Assembly (NCBI GenBank): GCA_004794655.1
Contig: SMMW01000553.1
Span: 62,001-126,000, forward strand
Reading direction: 5' to 3'
Length of the DNA: 64,000 nt
From: Marisa cornuarietis
Taxonomy: Eukaryota > Mollusca > Gastropoda > Architaenioglossa > Ampullariidae
Position numbers and translations under genes: made by a program. Below the pieces are notes generated by a model that was given only the letters and a program-made list of their open reading frames with translations, was not told the origin of the DNA and ran no database searches. Below, in pieces: positions 1-11,600 of this stretch (its first letter is position 1; every line of letters starts with the position of its first letter).

Positions 1-34
1 CCTTGGCAAACGAGACCATACGCTATATAAATCA

Positions 35-67
<33 letters not shown>

Positions 68-1056
68 CTTTAAAATAAACATTCAGCAAACCAACCTGAA
101 GCTTGAATAATTTTCCTCCACCAAGGGTCTACTTCAGGTGTTAGGTCGGGTGACTGGCAAGTTCAAGGATTCCTGTTCTAACGCTGTTCCGCTCAATTGC
201 CGCAAGAAACTTTTAGAAAATATTTCCTAGAAATACTAGCATCACAGTAGTCCTTGACCACATCTTTTGCAGCGGACGTCAATAATAACAGAAAGATTTG
301 AGTTTTTTTTAAATGCCAAGTTTCCTATTGGCGATTATACAAGGGTGGCGTTTTCAGTAATAAAACGTGTAGCTGAGAAGAAAGTTCGCGTAGCATTCCA
401 ACACAGTAAACATGCAAACACAGTAATGATGGATTGTGTCACCCACAGATAGGCAGCAGTATAAGCCCGTGATAAAGTACTCGTGGACTTACGAAGCGAA
501 TAGCCTTCACAGGACTCCAGTTGATGTAGAGAACACGTCAGCTGAACTAACAGTGTTTAACAAAGAAACCTACAAATCACTGCCTTCATTCAGAGGGGCG
601 TGGGTCAGACTGCCACAGTAGGAGTTCTTTTTCAAGTAAAAGAGATTGTTTGAACAAGACGATTGTTTGAACTTGCCTCGGGTTGCTCGCGACAATCCCA
701 TCATCCGGCTGCAGCTAATATTACTGTACTTTTAGCCATATTAATGTAGTAATAAGAACTGAAGTAAAAAGAAAAAAATAGACATCTACGTGCTTTACAA
801 AAAAATTCTTTCTATCTACTTGTTTCTCGATCTTCTGATTTCTTTTCCATTTAAATTTCCGTCTGTTCACCCGTACAGAGAGAAAGAGCGAACGATGAAA
901 GTTACAAGAACCGTGATAAGGACAAACCGAACAAACGGGGACAAGAGCTTCAGTTTTTACGATAAAATAAATCTTCATAAGGTTGACACTTATACGCCAC
1001 CATGAAACCACTTGTGTTACGTGTCATCAAGATTCAGGTATTCAAAGTACACGTAG
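1..1056. repeat. Duplicated block A, copy a
   Basis: The sequence matches 31297 to about 32366 over its whole length, starting with a retroelement 3' tail (CGCTATATAAATCA then ATT repeats). A shorter match lies at 21026-21165. No supported gene: the conserved 61-codon frame at 436-621 is shared only because the copies are recent. Confidence 0.75.
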
Positions 1057-1077
1057 TTGTTACAGTATTCCTGGTTT
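1057..1077. repeat. 21-bp match to the LTR start at 2322
   Basis: The 21 bases here equal those at 2322-2342, the outer end of the probable LTR. LINE sequence begins immediately after (1078). It may be the stump of a second LTR. Confidence 0.5.
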
Positions 1078-1490
1078 AATAAGGCGCAGGGATCTGTGGG
1101 CGTGTATGGCTGTGCTGTTCAGTTGGGTGGAGTGTTTCAACGCCTCTTTCAACGCTCTCTCGACTCAGGACACAATCCAGCACTCTGGAATTTTTCTAAC
1201 ATCGTCCCCTTCCCTAAAAGAAAGCTAATGTTAATCAACCTAATGATTTTCAGCCAATAGCACTAACCTCCCTCGTAATGAAAACTCTTGAGAAAATTGT
1301 GTCAAACATCTTTTCCTAACATCTGTATAGAGTAGACTGAACCCACTGCAATTTGCTTATAGGAAAGAGAGGGGTGTTGACGATGCCAAGTTGTTCATTC
1401 TGAAGACACTGTATAAACATTTGGGAAAAGCATAAGATGCATGCTAGACTACGTTTCGCAGATTTTAGTTCTGCATTCAATACAAAATTT
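1078..1490 (+). pseudogene. L2-like LINE reverse-transcriptase fragment
   Basis: The frames encode pieces such as AVQLGGVFQRLFQRSL, NFSNIVP and FADFSSAFNT. The same pieces occur in order in the fuller L2-like copy at 21310-24720. The fragment stops just after SAFNT, the same break as at 8000, 39200 and 54320. Confidence 0.7.
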
Positions 1491-1494
1491 TAAA

Positions 1495-1610
1495 AAAGAT
1501 GTTGAACAGTGTAGGTGACAGAGGACACCCTTGATGGACGGCTACTGTCGTGTTAACATAGTCATTAAAAAATAATTTCTCTTTCTTTAAAACGTATTTT
1601 CTGTTCCTTC
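1495..1610 (-). pseudogene. Antisense RTE-like LINE reverse-transcriptase fragment
   Basis: On the minus strand it reads VHQGCPLSPTL, the conserved RT block before the catalytic YADD motif. The same fragment lies upstream of exon 1 in every copy. Confidence 0.65.
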
Positions 1611-1680
1611 TCTTTTGCCATCGCGATCTCTCATAAAAAATGAAGCACCACTAAATTATAACAAACTTAACTCATCTTTT

Positions 1681-1709
1681 TCAGATGAAAATGGCGAAGT
1701 TTAAGGCTT
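1681..1709 (+). pseudogene. Exon-1 relic broken by an LTR-element fragment
   Basis: TCAGATGAAAATGGCGAAG, with a few more bases, matches the lead-in and first five codons of exon 1. At about 1706 the match stops and sequence homologous to the gag region near 13786 begins. The flanking LINE remnants on the left are the same as in the other copies. No exon 2 or 3 follows. Confidence 0.7.
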
Positions 1710-2953
1710 CCAAGATCAGGATTATCTTCATATTCCGACCTTCCTCTCGAGCGAGTCATCAGTCTGTCGATGAGTCCCCCCCCCCATTTCGCTACCTATA
1801 ATATCGCCACCCTTCACCTCGCCAGCACCGTCTGTGCTAGCCCCACTCTTACTAATATGTAGTTTGCTAGCCTCGTCACCGTTACCATCTAACTCAGAGT
1901 GATCTAACTAGAGTGATCTCTCTTGTCATTGCTGGCTTTACACAATGGCTTAATTACCATGCACCCTTACTAAGCCCTTACACAATCGACAATTCAGAAA
2001 ACCCACACAACAATAACACTTCCACACCTTCACTTAAGCACTGCTAGGAGTAAAATAAAAATCGTGTATTCAATGAGTGTCTAATGCATTCACTCACAAA
2101 AGACCACCAATGTGGAAGTACGCTTACGTCTCGATCAGCCCGACAATAGGACGCTCTTAATGGATAATGCTTCCCTAGCTCTCACTACACGGATAATCGC
2201 CGTTATATAGCCTTAGTAAGGCTTAGTTGCTGGCACGGCGTTAAACGTTAACAAACAAAAAACTACACAGATAAAATACGAAATTAAGTCAGGAGTTCAA
2301 TCCCGGACGAAGCTACCCAATTTGTTACAGTATTCCTGGTTTCTCAGCCAGAACGTGAATACTGGGCCCGGGGAATCGGACACGTGGGCGATAGTTAAGC
2401 TCAACTCTAGCTGCCCACGCCAACATAAACTTGCAGGGGAACCATACACACGGTAATCACACGTCGATCACTCAGTTTCACCACTTGGCTCACGAGCCCC
2501 CATCCCTGCTATTCCCCAAACACAATGCTCAACAACGTGTCATTTAACGTATGATAATAATAAAAGATTTATTTACCACAAAACATATAAACAATTGCAT
2601 ACAATCAAATGGACTCGTCTAGGGGGTCCCAGTATTATCCGTGCTAGAACGTACTTCTGGTGCTACAGTGCTGTTATGTCTCGCTAAACTATCATTTATT
2701 CTCGCAAGCACAACAACTTAGCTCTGTTACTGCTGTTTCTTGTGAGTACAAGGTGGTTAGGCGGCGACCAATACTCCTGCCGACTGTCACGACACACTGA
2801 TGACTTACTGATGAAGTATTGTCTGACCGTCCGTCGTCCTCCTCGCTCGATCTGCCAACCACGTCAGATAGCGACGACTGCTCTTCCGGCGACACAGACT
2901 CGAGCTCTGTCCCAATCCAGGGCACACACGTGGTTTCTTCGACGACTGTAATA
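1706..2953 (-). mobile_element. Fragment of an older LTR retrotransposon
   Basis: 1711-1880 is homologous to the ASE-repeat part of the gag gene at 13786-13955. At 2300-2320 a PBS-like stretch (TGGGTAGCTTCGTCCGGGAT on the minus strand) closely matches the PBS of the complete element. It is followed by an LTR start, TGTTACAG, at 2323. A possible LTR end CTGTAATA lies at 2946-2953. The piece from 1900 to 2300 is not gag. I read this as a 5' LTR plus leader plus a gag scrap, internally deleted. Limits are approximate. Confidence 0.6.
2323..2953 (-). repeat. Probable degraded LTR
   Basis: It begins TGTTACAG directly beside the PBS-like sequence and may end at CTGTAATA, near-complementary to the start. 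The short ORFs inside it are not similar to anything I recognise. Confidence 0.45.
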
Positions 2954-4460
2954 GACATTCTCCTTCCTTGAAAAACGACGACTTCTGACTGCCTTAGCGT
3001 CGAACGTCTACCTCTTGCAGGTAGTGCAAGTCCTGGTCACATAACCCTTTGATTTCCACAGCGACCCTTTTTCCTGTGACTAAGGTGTTTGAGCAGCACT
3101 CTTTAAAGGGAAAGGCAAGCTAAATGGTAAGTTAGGCTTAATTCAAAGGCGGAACTTCTTCTTTCCAGATGAAGAGAATGGTTTCGGCCGTGCGAGGGAA
3201 GGTAAGAGTGGAGGGAAGGTGACCGTCAGTTGACAATAAAGCCGGGCGGGAAGAAGGCTGTGGAGAAAACGCTTGTAATCCGTGATTACATCTTCGGTCA
3301 AAAGCGTTAGAACCAGTTTTGCACCCGTGATTTTCTTTTGTAATACTTATATTTATATTTAAGTGTGCTTTTGAATAGCTGACCGAAGTGGTTAGTGCGA
3401 CCTACATGTACGTCGGTGTACGCTAGTGTCTACACTATAGTATTATTATTTTATTTTCCTATTGTTATGTACACTTTTGTTTCTTGCACCATGAATATGG
3501 GAAATGACAATCTGTGTCAATCTAACGAATTCAATGTCCTTTCTACTAGAACATTTTCTTACCGCTATCTGCACTTCGTGGCGCTACTCATGCACTTTCG
3601 GAAGTAAATGTCAATGCACAATAAAATCCGAGATTGGAAGTAAGTTAGTTTGGCTCTGGTGTGGTTTGTTTCGTTTTGGACAACCGAACGAAAATGAGTA
3701 AGAGAGGGAAAAAAGAGCAACAACAAAATATAGTTGTATGTACAGTAAATAAGATAAAAATGCGTTATAACATATGAGTAGGTCTTGCACTTTTAGATTG
3801 AAAGGAACATGTCTGTAGAGACATTTTATTTCCTCATTTATCAACGATGGCATGATTTTGTTATTTAAATTATATTATTCATTTCCTAAACATCATCAGA
3901 CGTACTATTTCAGTTAACGTGTTTCTTCATATTTGGAATCAACTTTGTACTTTTCATCCTTGTCTCCTTTCCCGTTCTCTCATTATTTTTAACACAGGCA
4001 CAGGAACAAAATCACTAGTGCTAAACTGGTTCTGACTTTTTTGATCGTACAAATTCTGTTCTCAATTGACAGGAAACTTTTTGTCCACTTAGGAAGACGC
4101 AAGCACCGATGACCTTCACCCAGCATAATTGTCGGGTTAGATAAGCGAAGAAGGGCCGTCGGGCCGCTTTTGTTGATGGGGAATGGGCACTGTGTTACAA
4201 GCGTGAATTGATGACCAGTTGTAAAAGTACGAACATTGCACCCAAATCCAGATGTCAGTCACCAGGGGAGTGAACTGAAATTGAATATTGTTATCTCCGC
4301 TTTTGAGTACAGAAAGACATAGAAATATAGATAAAGATAAAGAAACGAAAACAATAGTACCTAAATTGAAACTTTATGCTACTGTTTGTAACTTTCACTT
4401 ATTTCCCAGTATTTTCCCATTCTTTCAACTTTTCATTACTGCTTTTTCTACCACTGCATG
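2954..4460. other. Noncoding stretch, partly duplicated
   Basis: 3040-3385 matches 32680-33340. The rest (to 4460) shows no gene, RNA or element I can support; the ORFs here are short and unlike known proteins. Confidence 0.5.
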
Positions 4461-4957
4461 ACTGCCAAATCCAGGATGTCATCGTTTTGACGACTTCCAC
4501 TCATCAGACTCACAGTCAGCTTTCACGTGCAACGATTAAGAGACTTCATTTGACAATACAATACGGCGGCCTACTTGAGCAGCCTCACTCCTGTGTTTTC
4601 AACAAGTAAACAATCGTTTTGCAACCAGAAATTTTGTTCGGACATGATTCAGGATTCCGGTGTCTATCAGTTAAGGCCAACTTAACATTTGACTTGCATT
4701 TCCATTTAAGATTGTTGAGGTGAGGCTCCAGTTACAATTTAGCCTACATTTTGTGCCCAGCGACGGTTAATAACACGACAATGTTGGACGTTTATTGCAG
4801 ATAATACCTGATAATTCAGCTTCTAAGGTGACAATTTTCAATTCCACAACGCGTAAGACTTCTTTCAAATTATGTTATTGTATCTGATATATCAAATTTG
4901 TGTCTTGATTGTAAGAGTGTCTCGATATATATATATATATATGGGTGGGTGGGCGTG

Positions 4958-5019
<62 letters not shown>

Positions 5020-6780
5020 ACGTAGGTCAGAGTCATGTAGCACAGTTTATAAGGATTGTAACCTGGCAGTTAGAATCGAAAAACATTTGCGTCCTTATCG
5101 CTCAGAAAACATTAGCCACGTATCTGACAGGGAAGTTCGGCGCCGTACCTTTTCTTTCTCTGGCCTCAGTGACTGGAATACATTTTGCCACCAGCACTTT
5201 GCACAGATACTACTTTTGAAGATTTTCCATGTCTGAGAGTACTGAGATTAGTCCTGGTAAGGAAATACGCTAAAGAACTGATCATTTTTTTATTATTGTT
5301 GTTGTTATAATTAATGTCATATTTGACAAAGAAGCAGAATAAACCTTATTCGGAAATTTAACCACAGTGCTAAATATGTCAGTGTGCGTGATCGTCAGAT
5401 ATTAAGGCTGTGTTTTGACTGTTTAAGTCTGTACGTTTGTTTATATAAGTGAACGTGTGTCAAAATCGTGTAGCACAGATTGTCAGGATTATTTACCAGG
5501 CAGTCAATATATCGAAAAAATTTATATAACTGTCAGAATTGTGGTCTCATCATCGAAGTACATTCGATTTTAAACGGAAGCAGACGTTGCTGATATCTTT
5601 CATTTGTTCGTACCCCTCATAAATGTATTGTTTAACCTACTGCCAACGCTGCTTTTTTGCTGGATCAATGACTATTGAAAGTAGATTGGCCCGTTCATCT
5701 GATTAATCACACCTTGATAATTTACTGTTGTTTTGTCATCTCTCAGCAACGCATTTTGTTGGCTACTCGTTTAGGTTTTCCTGTCTTTCCGTCAAGTTTG
5801 CAGTCACCAAACAACATTCAAGCTTTAAATGTTGCATAAAAGCCTGACTGAACGACAACTGGAGCCGTCAACTTCAACAATACCATATCAAGCTCCAATT
5901 CTAGTTAAAAATACATTTTTCACAACTTATCCATTAATAGTTTTGTTTTTGATGATGGCCTATGGTATCAGACCTGGTTTGGAGGACTGGTGAAGTCACT
6001 GCAGAATATCACAGCCTTGGTTTGCTTTTGATTTTTTTTTACTACCACTAACTTTACCGTGTGTATACCAATGAAAATAGAATGTTACAAGCACACTTTT
6101 TCTCTGCTTTATATGAATGCACACATCAACACACTCCAACTCTTACTTTCACACTCATTTACATGTTCAAAATTTTAAACAATATTTCTTCTACCATTGT
6201 AATATACTGGAATGTATTGTAAAACTTCGTCAGATAAGTATGATTGGCACTGGCGGTTAGTAGTAAAATTCTTTTTATGTCTTTCTATGTAGCTCTAAAG
6301 GAAACAGCAAATGGAGACTTTTGAATTAACTGTATAAGATCCATGAAAGTGTCACTGTCATAGTCAAAGGAAGCTAATACTGTTTTAAATGTAAAAGTAC
6401 GTGCCTTTTTGCATTTGCTATTGGTTTTTTCAAACATTGTTTCCTAGGTAAATTTCATGTCTTATGTAAGAATTCTGGTGGAATTTCTTAAAATGAAATG
6501 GCAGGAATTTCCAAATTTGAACCAGTAAACCAGCAATGTTTTTCTGCTGGTGTGGTCTGTTGAAATGTCTGCAGTTGAAATAATAACAACTGTAAAGTCA
6601 CGCATAAAAGAAATTTCCAAATTTCAGGTAAGGCAAAAATTATATTCAAGTAGATTCAAAATCAAAGACACCAGAAATATAAATTTATACACCATGCGAT
6701 GTTTTCAAAAGGCTAAAAAAAACTATACGGGTTCGTGACACACAAGTGTCAAAAAATATTTTCATACTATGCCAAATATC
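4460..6780. repeat. Duplicated block B, copy a
   Basis: It is homologous to 33350-35100, to 25640-27330 and to 50940-53100, with different internal losses. It includes an AT/GT microsatellite (4925-5020). No coding potential is supported, apart from a degraded match at 5590-5770 to the minus-strand ORF at 27118-27522. Confidence 0.75.
4925..5020. repeat. (AT)n then (GT)n microsatellite
   Basis: A short AT run, a GGGTGGGTGGGC spacer and about 60 bases of TG. The long Cys-Val ORFs across it are artefacts. Confidence 0.95.
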
Positions 6781-6784
6781 TGTA

Positions 6785-8008
6785 ACTGATGTGACACACC
6801 GACTCGATTTCGTGTCACCAGATACTCCGAAATTTATTCTGGGCAACGTTAACAACTATGACCTGACAAAGATTTTAAAACCGTATGACCAGTATGTGAC
6901 CTGCCCAACAATCCAGAAGCATATCAAACTGGATTATGTTACGGCACAATCCCTGTGGCATGTAAAGCCAGGCTTATGGCATCTTTGGGGGCTTCTTATC
7001 ACCATAGTGTGTTTCTGGCCCCCGTGTACAGGCCTGTGTGTGAACGTGTGAAGTCTGTTGTTAAGTCAGTGAAGCATTGGACAGATGAGAGTATTGAATG
7101 CTTGCGAGATTGTTTTGATTGTATGGTGTTGGATGTTCTCTATGATTCGTGTGATTGCCTTGATCAACTGACAGATGTTGTTTCTTCTTATATTTCTTTC
7201 TGTGTTGATTCTGTGATACCTGCTAAAAACCATTGTAAAATTTCCAAATAAATTTCACCGGTGATGCCTTGGCAAAACGATCTGCGGATAGAGATGTAAT
7301 GGACGCGATTAGGAGAGCGAAAAGCGAGTATAAAGACAAAATACATTTACGTTACTGTGCCGGCGTCTGTGGTTTCTGTCAGTCAGGGGGTTTGTACCAA
7401 AAAAAAAAAAAAAACAGTTAAACTAAACGGCGTAAGCAATCAAGACTTGCCAAATGTTTTGAATCATTTCTATGCACGTTTTGAGAATCATGATTTTTCC
7501 GAAAAAGTTAGGAAACTTAGACAATCGCTTGTCTCCGATGATGACAGTAACTTCTCAAGTCTGTGTGACGGAATTGCTCAAGTGGGTTAAGGTTAACAAG
7601 GCGCAGGGATCTGTGGTCGTGTCTTGCTGTGCTGTTCAGTTGGGTGGAGTGTTTCAACGCCTCTTTCAACGCTCTGTCTACTCAGGACACAATCCAACAC
7701 TCTGGAATTTTTCTAACATCGTCCCACTCCCTAAAAAAAGCTAATCCTAATCAACCTAACGATTTTCGGCCAATAGCAATACCCCCCACCCTCGTAATGA
7801 TAATTCTTGAGAAAATTGTCAAGCATCTTATCCTAACATCTGTATAGAGTAGACTGGACCCACTGCAATTTGTGATAGGAAAGAGAGGGTGTTAACGATG
7901 CATAGTTGTTCATTCTGAACAAACTGTACAAACATTTGGAAAAGTCCCAGACGCATGCTAGACTACGTTTCGCAGATTTCAGATCTGCATTCAATACAAA
8001 ATTTAAAA
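6785..8008 (+). pseudogene. L2-like LINE remnant upstream of gene copy 1
   Basis: The endonuclease part (PKFILGNVNN, DQYVTCPT), the linker and the RT start (LNGVSNQDLPNVLNHFYARF, GHNPTLWNFSNIVPLPKK) are readable with frameshifts. It ends after FADFRSAFNT. A deletion removes the LINE 5' part relative to copy 2. Not functional. Confidence 0.8.
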
Positions 8009-8009
8009 A

Positions 8010-8150
8010 AAAGGTCGAACAGTGTAGGTGACAGAGGGCAGCCTTGATGGACGCCTACTGTCGTGTGAAAAGTTTCATTAAAAAATAATTTTACTTTCTT
8101 TAAAACGTATTTTCTTTTCCTTCTCTTTTGCCATCGCGATCTCTCATAAA
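8010..8150 (-). pseudogene. Antisense RTE-like RT fragment before exon 1 of copy 1
   Basis: The minus strand reads TTVGVHQGCPLSPTLF. It abuts the end of the L2-like remnant and lies about 50 bp before the exon 1 acceptor. Confidence 0.7.
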
Positions 8151-8204
8151 ATACCGAGGCACCACTAAATGATAACAAACGTAACTCATCTTTTTCAGAT
8201 AAAA

Positions 8205-8459
8205 ATGGCGAAGTTTAAGTGGGTCATGTTGGTGATCATCTCTCTTCTCGTTCTTGTGGCACTAATAGCTAACTCCGCACACTGGTCTTTTGCCTTGACG
8301 CCATTCATGACGGCCACGAGTATTATTCCAGAACCGGATATGATTGAACCTTTACATGTATGCTGCAAAGATGTCCTGAAGTTCATGGTACATGGACATT
8401 GGGAAATTCGGAAGCTTTCCCCTGCTGAATCCAACGAGATGAAACTTTTCAACGATCAG
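8205..8459 (+). CDS. Copy 1 coding exon 1 (signal-anchor exon)
   Basis: The exon has 85 whole codons from ATG 8205 to the donor CAG|GTAAAC. It is preceded by a polypyrimidine tract and AG (8191-8198), so at least one untranslated exon probably lies upstream. The start is fixed by the same ATGGCGAAG context in copy 2. It encodes the membrane anchor and the start of the stem. Confidence 0.82.
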
Positions 8460-8573
8460 GTAAACTCATACTGTTTATTTAAGTGATGATATCAACTGGG
8501 ATATTTCTCTTTATGCTCTGGCCCCCCTCAAGTGGACTTCAGTCAAACTTAATATATAATAATAGTTTAACCT

Positions 8574-8642
<69 letters not shown>

Positions 8643-11600
8643 GTAAGCTGCTCTCAGATAAGCAGGTCGGACGGTTTCTTCCAAGCTTTACAATTTCTCT
8701 GGAGTTGTTTTGGAACGTTATTTGATTTTTAAACTATTGTGCAATATACAGTGTGTATATCCGTGTTATAACCAGTATGCCAAGCAATAATCTCCATTTT
8801 CGAGCGACCTGTGGCCATTTCTTGTGGACATTTATCAGTTTCATGTGTCGGCGAGCTCGGCGCGCTGTGCTCACACACCTCAGTACACTAAGTGTGAGGT
8901 TGTTTATAGTGGGTGCGTTTATAAAGCAGCCCAGGTTCTGTTATCGACATCGTCATCAAAACAACGAGATGAGCAACAGGACTTGTCCACTCATTCGCCA
9001 GCACACTGCGCCGAAAACAGCCGGATCATGTTGTGTACTTATCCTCACGTCAACAGAGACTCAAGGGTGGTGTAGCTGTTTGTATTCATAAACTGTGTCT
9101 TCGGATATTTCACTACTTAAAAGAGGTAAGTCTGTTTTGGACTGTCTGGAGGATATTATTGTTGCCTGCGTATACGTAGCACCAGAAAGGTCAGTAATTT
9201 ATGGGGATGATAACAGTCATGGGATAGAAAATCTCGGTCACAATTTGAATCAAATAGCTAGCGAACACCCGCACTCACCATGGCTACTGTGCGGTGATTT
9301 CAACGCCCGCACGGCTGAGCTCAGCGATGTTGATTTTGCCGAGAGCGACAAACATGTACACTCCCTTAAAGACCTTGAAGTTTTGTTGGAAACACCTGTA
9401 ATGCCCCCTCCCCGCTCCTCCCAAAACACTAACTTAAATAAAGTCGGTCACAAGCTTATAAAGCTTTGCAAAGAATTTGACATTTTGTCGTTAACGGCAG
9501 ATCAACCGGCGACGAAAGAGGAGAAATCACTTACATAGCTAACAGGTGAAGAATTATATGTGCCCATGTCCTTGCATGTCTTGGTATATTGCCACAGCTG
9601 TCACCCACGTGTACTTCTCCCTTTTGTTTTCAAAATAATGTCATCATAGACCTTGTTTTATGTGTCTGTTGAAAAAGCAAGTCAACTAGAAGAACTGAAC
9701 AGAGTGGTTAAGTGTCTAAAAATCATGATGCATTGCAATTCATCCATCAGTCTCAACATGCAAACATGTTTTAATTGTGCATGTGACATGTTTGGCTCGT
9801 CTTTCTTATCCTCTTACTCTGCTCTTGCTACTTTTCTACCCATCTTTCTCTGCAGAATCACTATATTCTCTGTTCCTGTTACTCGGTGCATTTTTGTGTT
9901 TTCTATCTTTGTTTTCTGTTTGTCGTCAGTACTGTCGTTTATTCTTCCATCCCTCGTGTTCTATCCATTTAGTCCATGTTTCTTCCCCGAGCTACAATCG
10001 TGATTCTCTCTTTGCACGATGGGCCACAATCGTGGCCATACATGCAAGCGCGATGAGCCACGATTGTAACTCGTGCTCTACGAGCGTGGCTCTGCAGTTT
10101 CACTATCGTCTTCAAAGTCATAAATTTTAAGTCCATGTTTTTGAACATATAAATATTTTTAGACGCGCGCTAAAAGCATGCTCTCTATGAGTGTGAATAT
10201 GCGCTATTAAAATCTTCATTTATTATTACTATTAATTGTCCTGGATTATGTCATATGCTCAAGCTCAATATTTGACATAATCTCAGAAATGCATATGAAC
10301 AATAAGGATGAATCAGACCATTTCCCCATTGTTATCACACTGTTAAAAGATTCCTGCACCCACTGTAGTGATACAATAGATACCACCATTAACTTAGAAG
10401 ATGAGGTTAGATATAACTGGCAAGACCAACAAAAAGCAGAATTTACTGAATATTTGAAAACAAAGGCAGAGACAGAATTCGCTAGTTATTAGCCACTCTT
10501 GATAAGAGTGTTGAAGACAGTCTGACCTACAAAAATACTACAACCTCAAAAAAAAACTTTAAAAGGCTGTGGAAAACAAAACCGGAAAAAATACCATGAG
10601 CGTATTATCACTCACCTTAACTCCACATGTAATGATCCCAATTCTAGAACTTTTGGGAAAAAGGGAAAGCTCTTACGGCGAATACTTATAATGATCACAA
10701 AAAATAGCCCCCCAGACATGGTACCATGACTTTAGAGATCTCCTAAACATAGCAAAAACATCATGTGATACTGATTTTGATGAAAAGGTCGATAGCTCAT
10801 CACTTGAACATAGTATTGGGAACTGTGAGAAAAATTTTAGTTTAAGCTAAAACTTAGAAGAGGAAATTTCCCACCCGGAAATACTCAAAGCTATTCGTTG
10901 CCGAAAAAAAAGCAAAATCTCCCGGACCAGATGGTTTGCCCTCTGATATTTTTAATACTGCAGATAATATTCTCGTGAGATTTCTACACCCACTCTTTAA
11001 TAAAGTGTTTGTAAGTGGTACATACGCTGACAGTTGGTCCAAGGAAGTGACTTTCCTCTAAACAAAAAGGGTGATAAAGGTAAAGTAAATAATTTTAGAG
11101 GGATTTCCCTTTTAAACATTATTAGCAAACTGTACAGCAGCATTATTAATAAAAGATTGACCCAACTCTGTGAAGAAAATGAACTTATCCCAGAAGCTCA
11201 AGCAGGTTTCCACAAAGACTACAGAACAACAGATAATAATTTTTGCCTTCAATCACTGATTCAGAAATACTTGACAAAACAAGGTGGACGATTTATCACT
11301 CTTTTCACAGAGTTTTCGAAACATTCGACAGTACTGATAGATTCAAATTACTCTGCATCCTGTTAAAATGGGGTATCCAAGGAAGAATGTTTACAACATT
11401 ACATAGTATGTATAAAAGTGTGACAGCTGCTGTTAAGGTTGGAACTCGAATAACTGACTATTTTGAATGCATTGCCGGTGTAAAGTAAGGCTGTGTGTTA
11501 AGTCCTCTGTTGTTTTGTATCTTCCTTTCTCAGCTTTGGTCAGACTTAACATTATGTGGTGCACTTGGTATAGATGTCCTGGAAGATCCACTGGGTATCT

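Noticed and set aside
436..621. 61-codon frame conserved at 31714-31899 with one change
   Set aside because: The whole surrounding block is a recent duplication, so conservation says nothing about coding; the piece at 21007 is not kept in frame from its start.
3378..3400. tRNA-like box A text GACCGAAGTGGTTAGTGCG, also at 33317
   Set aside because: No box B at the right distance and no cloverleaf; not called as tRNA or SINE.
4872..5236. ORFs of 112-115 codons across the GT repeat
   Set aside because: Most of the frame is Cys-Val from the microsatellite; no other coding sign.
7963..8178. Minus-strand 71-codon ORF with VHQGCPLSP
   Set aside because: Real LINE motif but only a fragment; annotated as an RTE-like pseudogene, not a gene.
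8195..8452. Antisense ORF opposite exon 1, also at 39391 and 54516
   Set aside because: Shadow of exon 1; no independent evidence.
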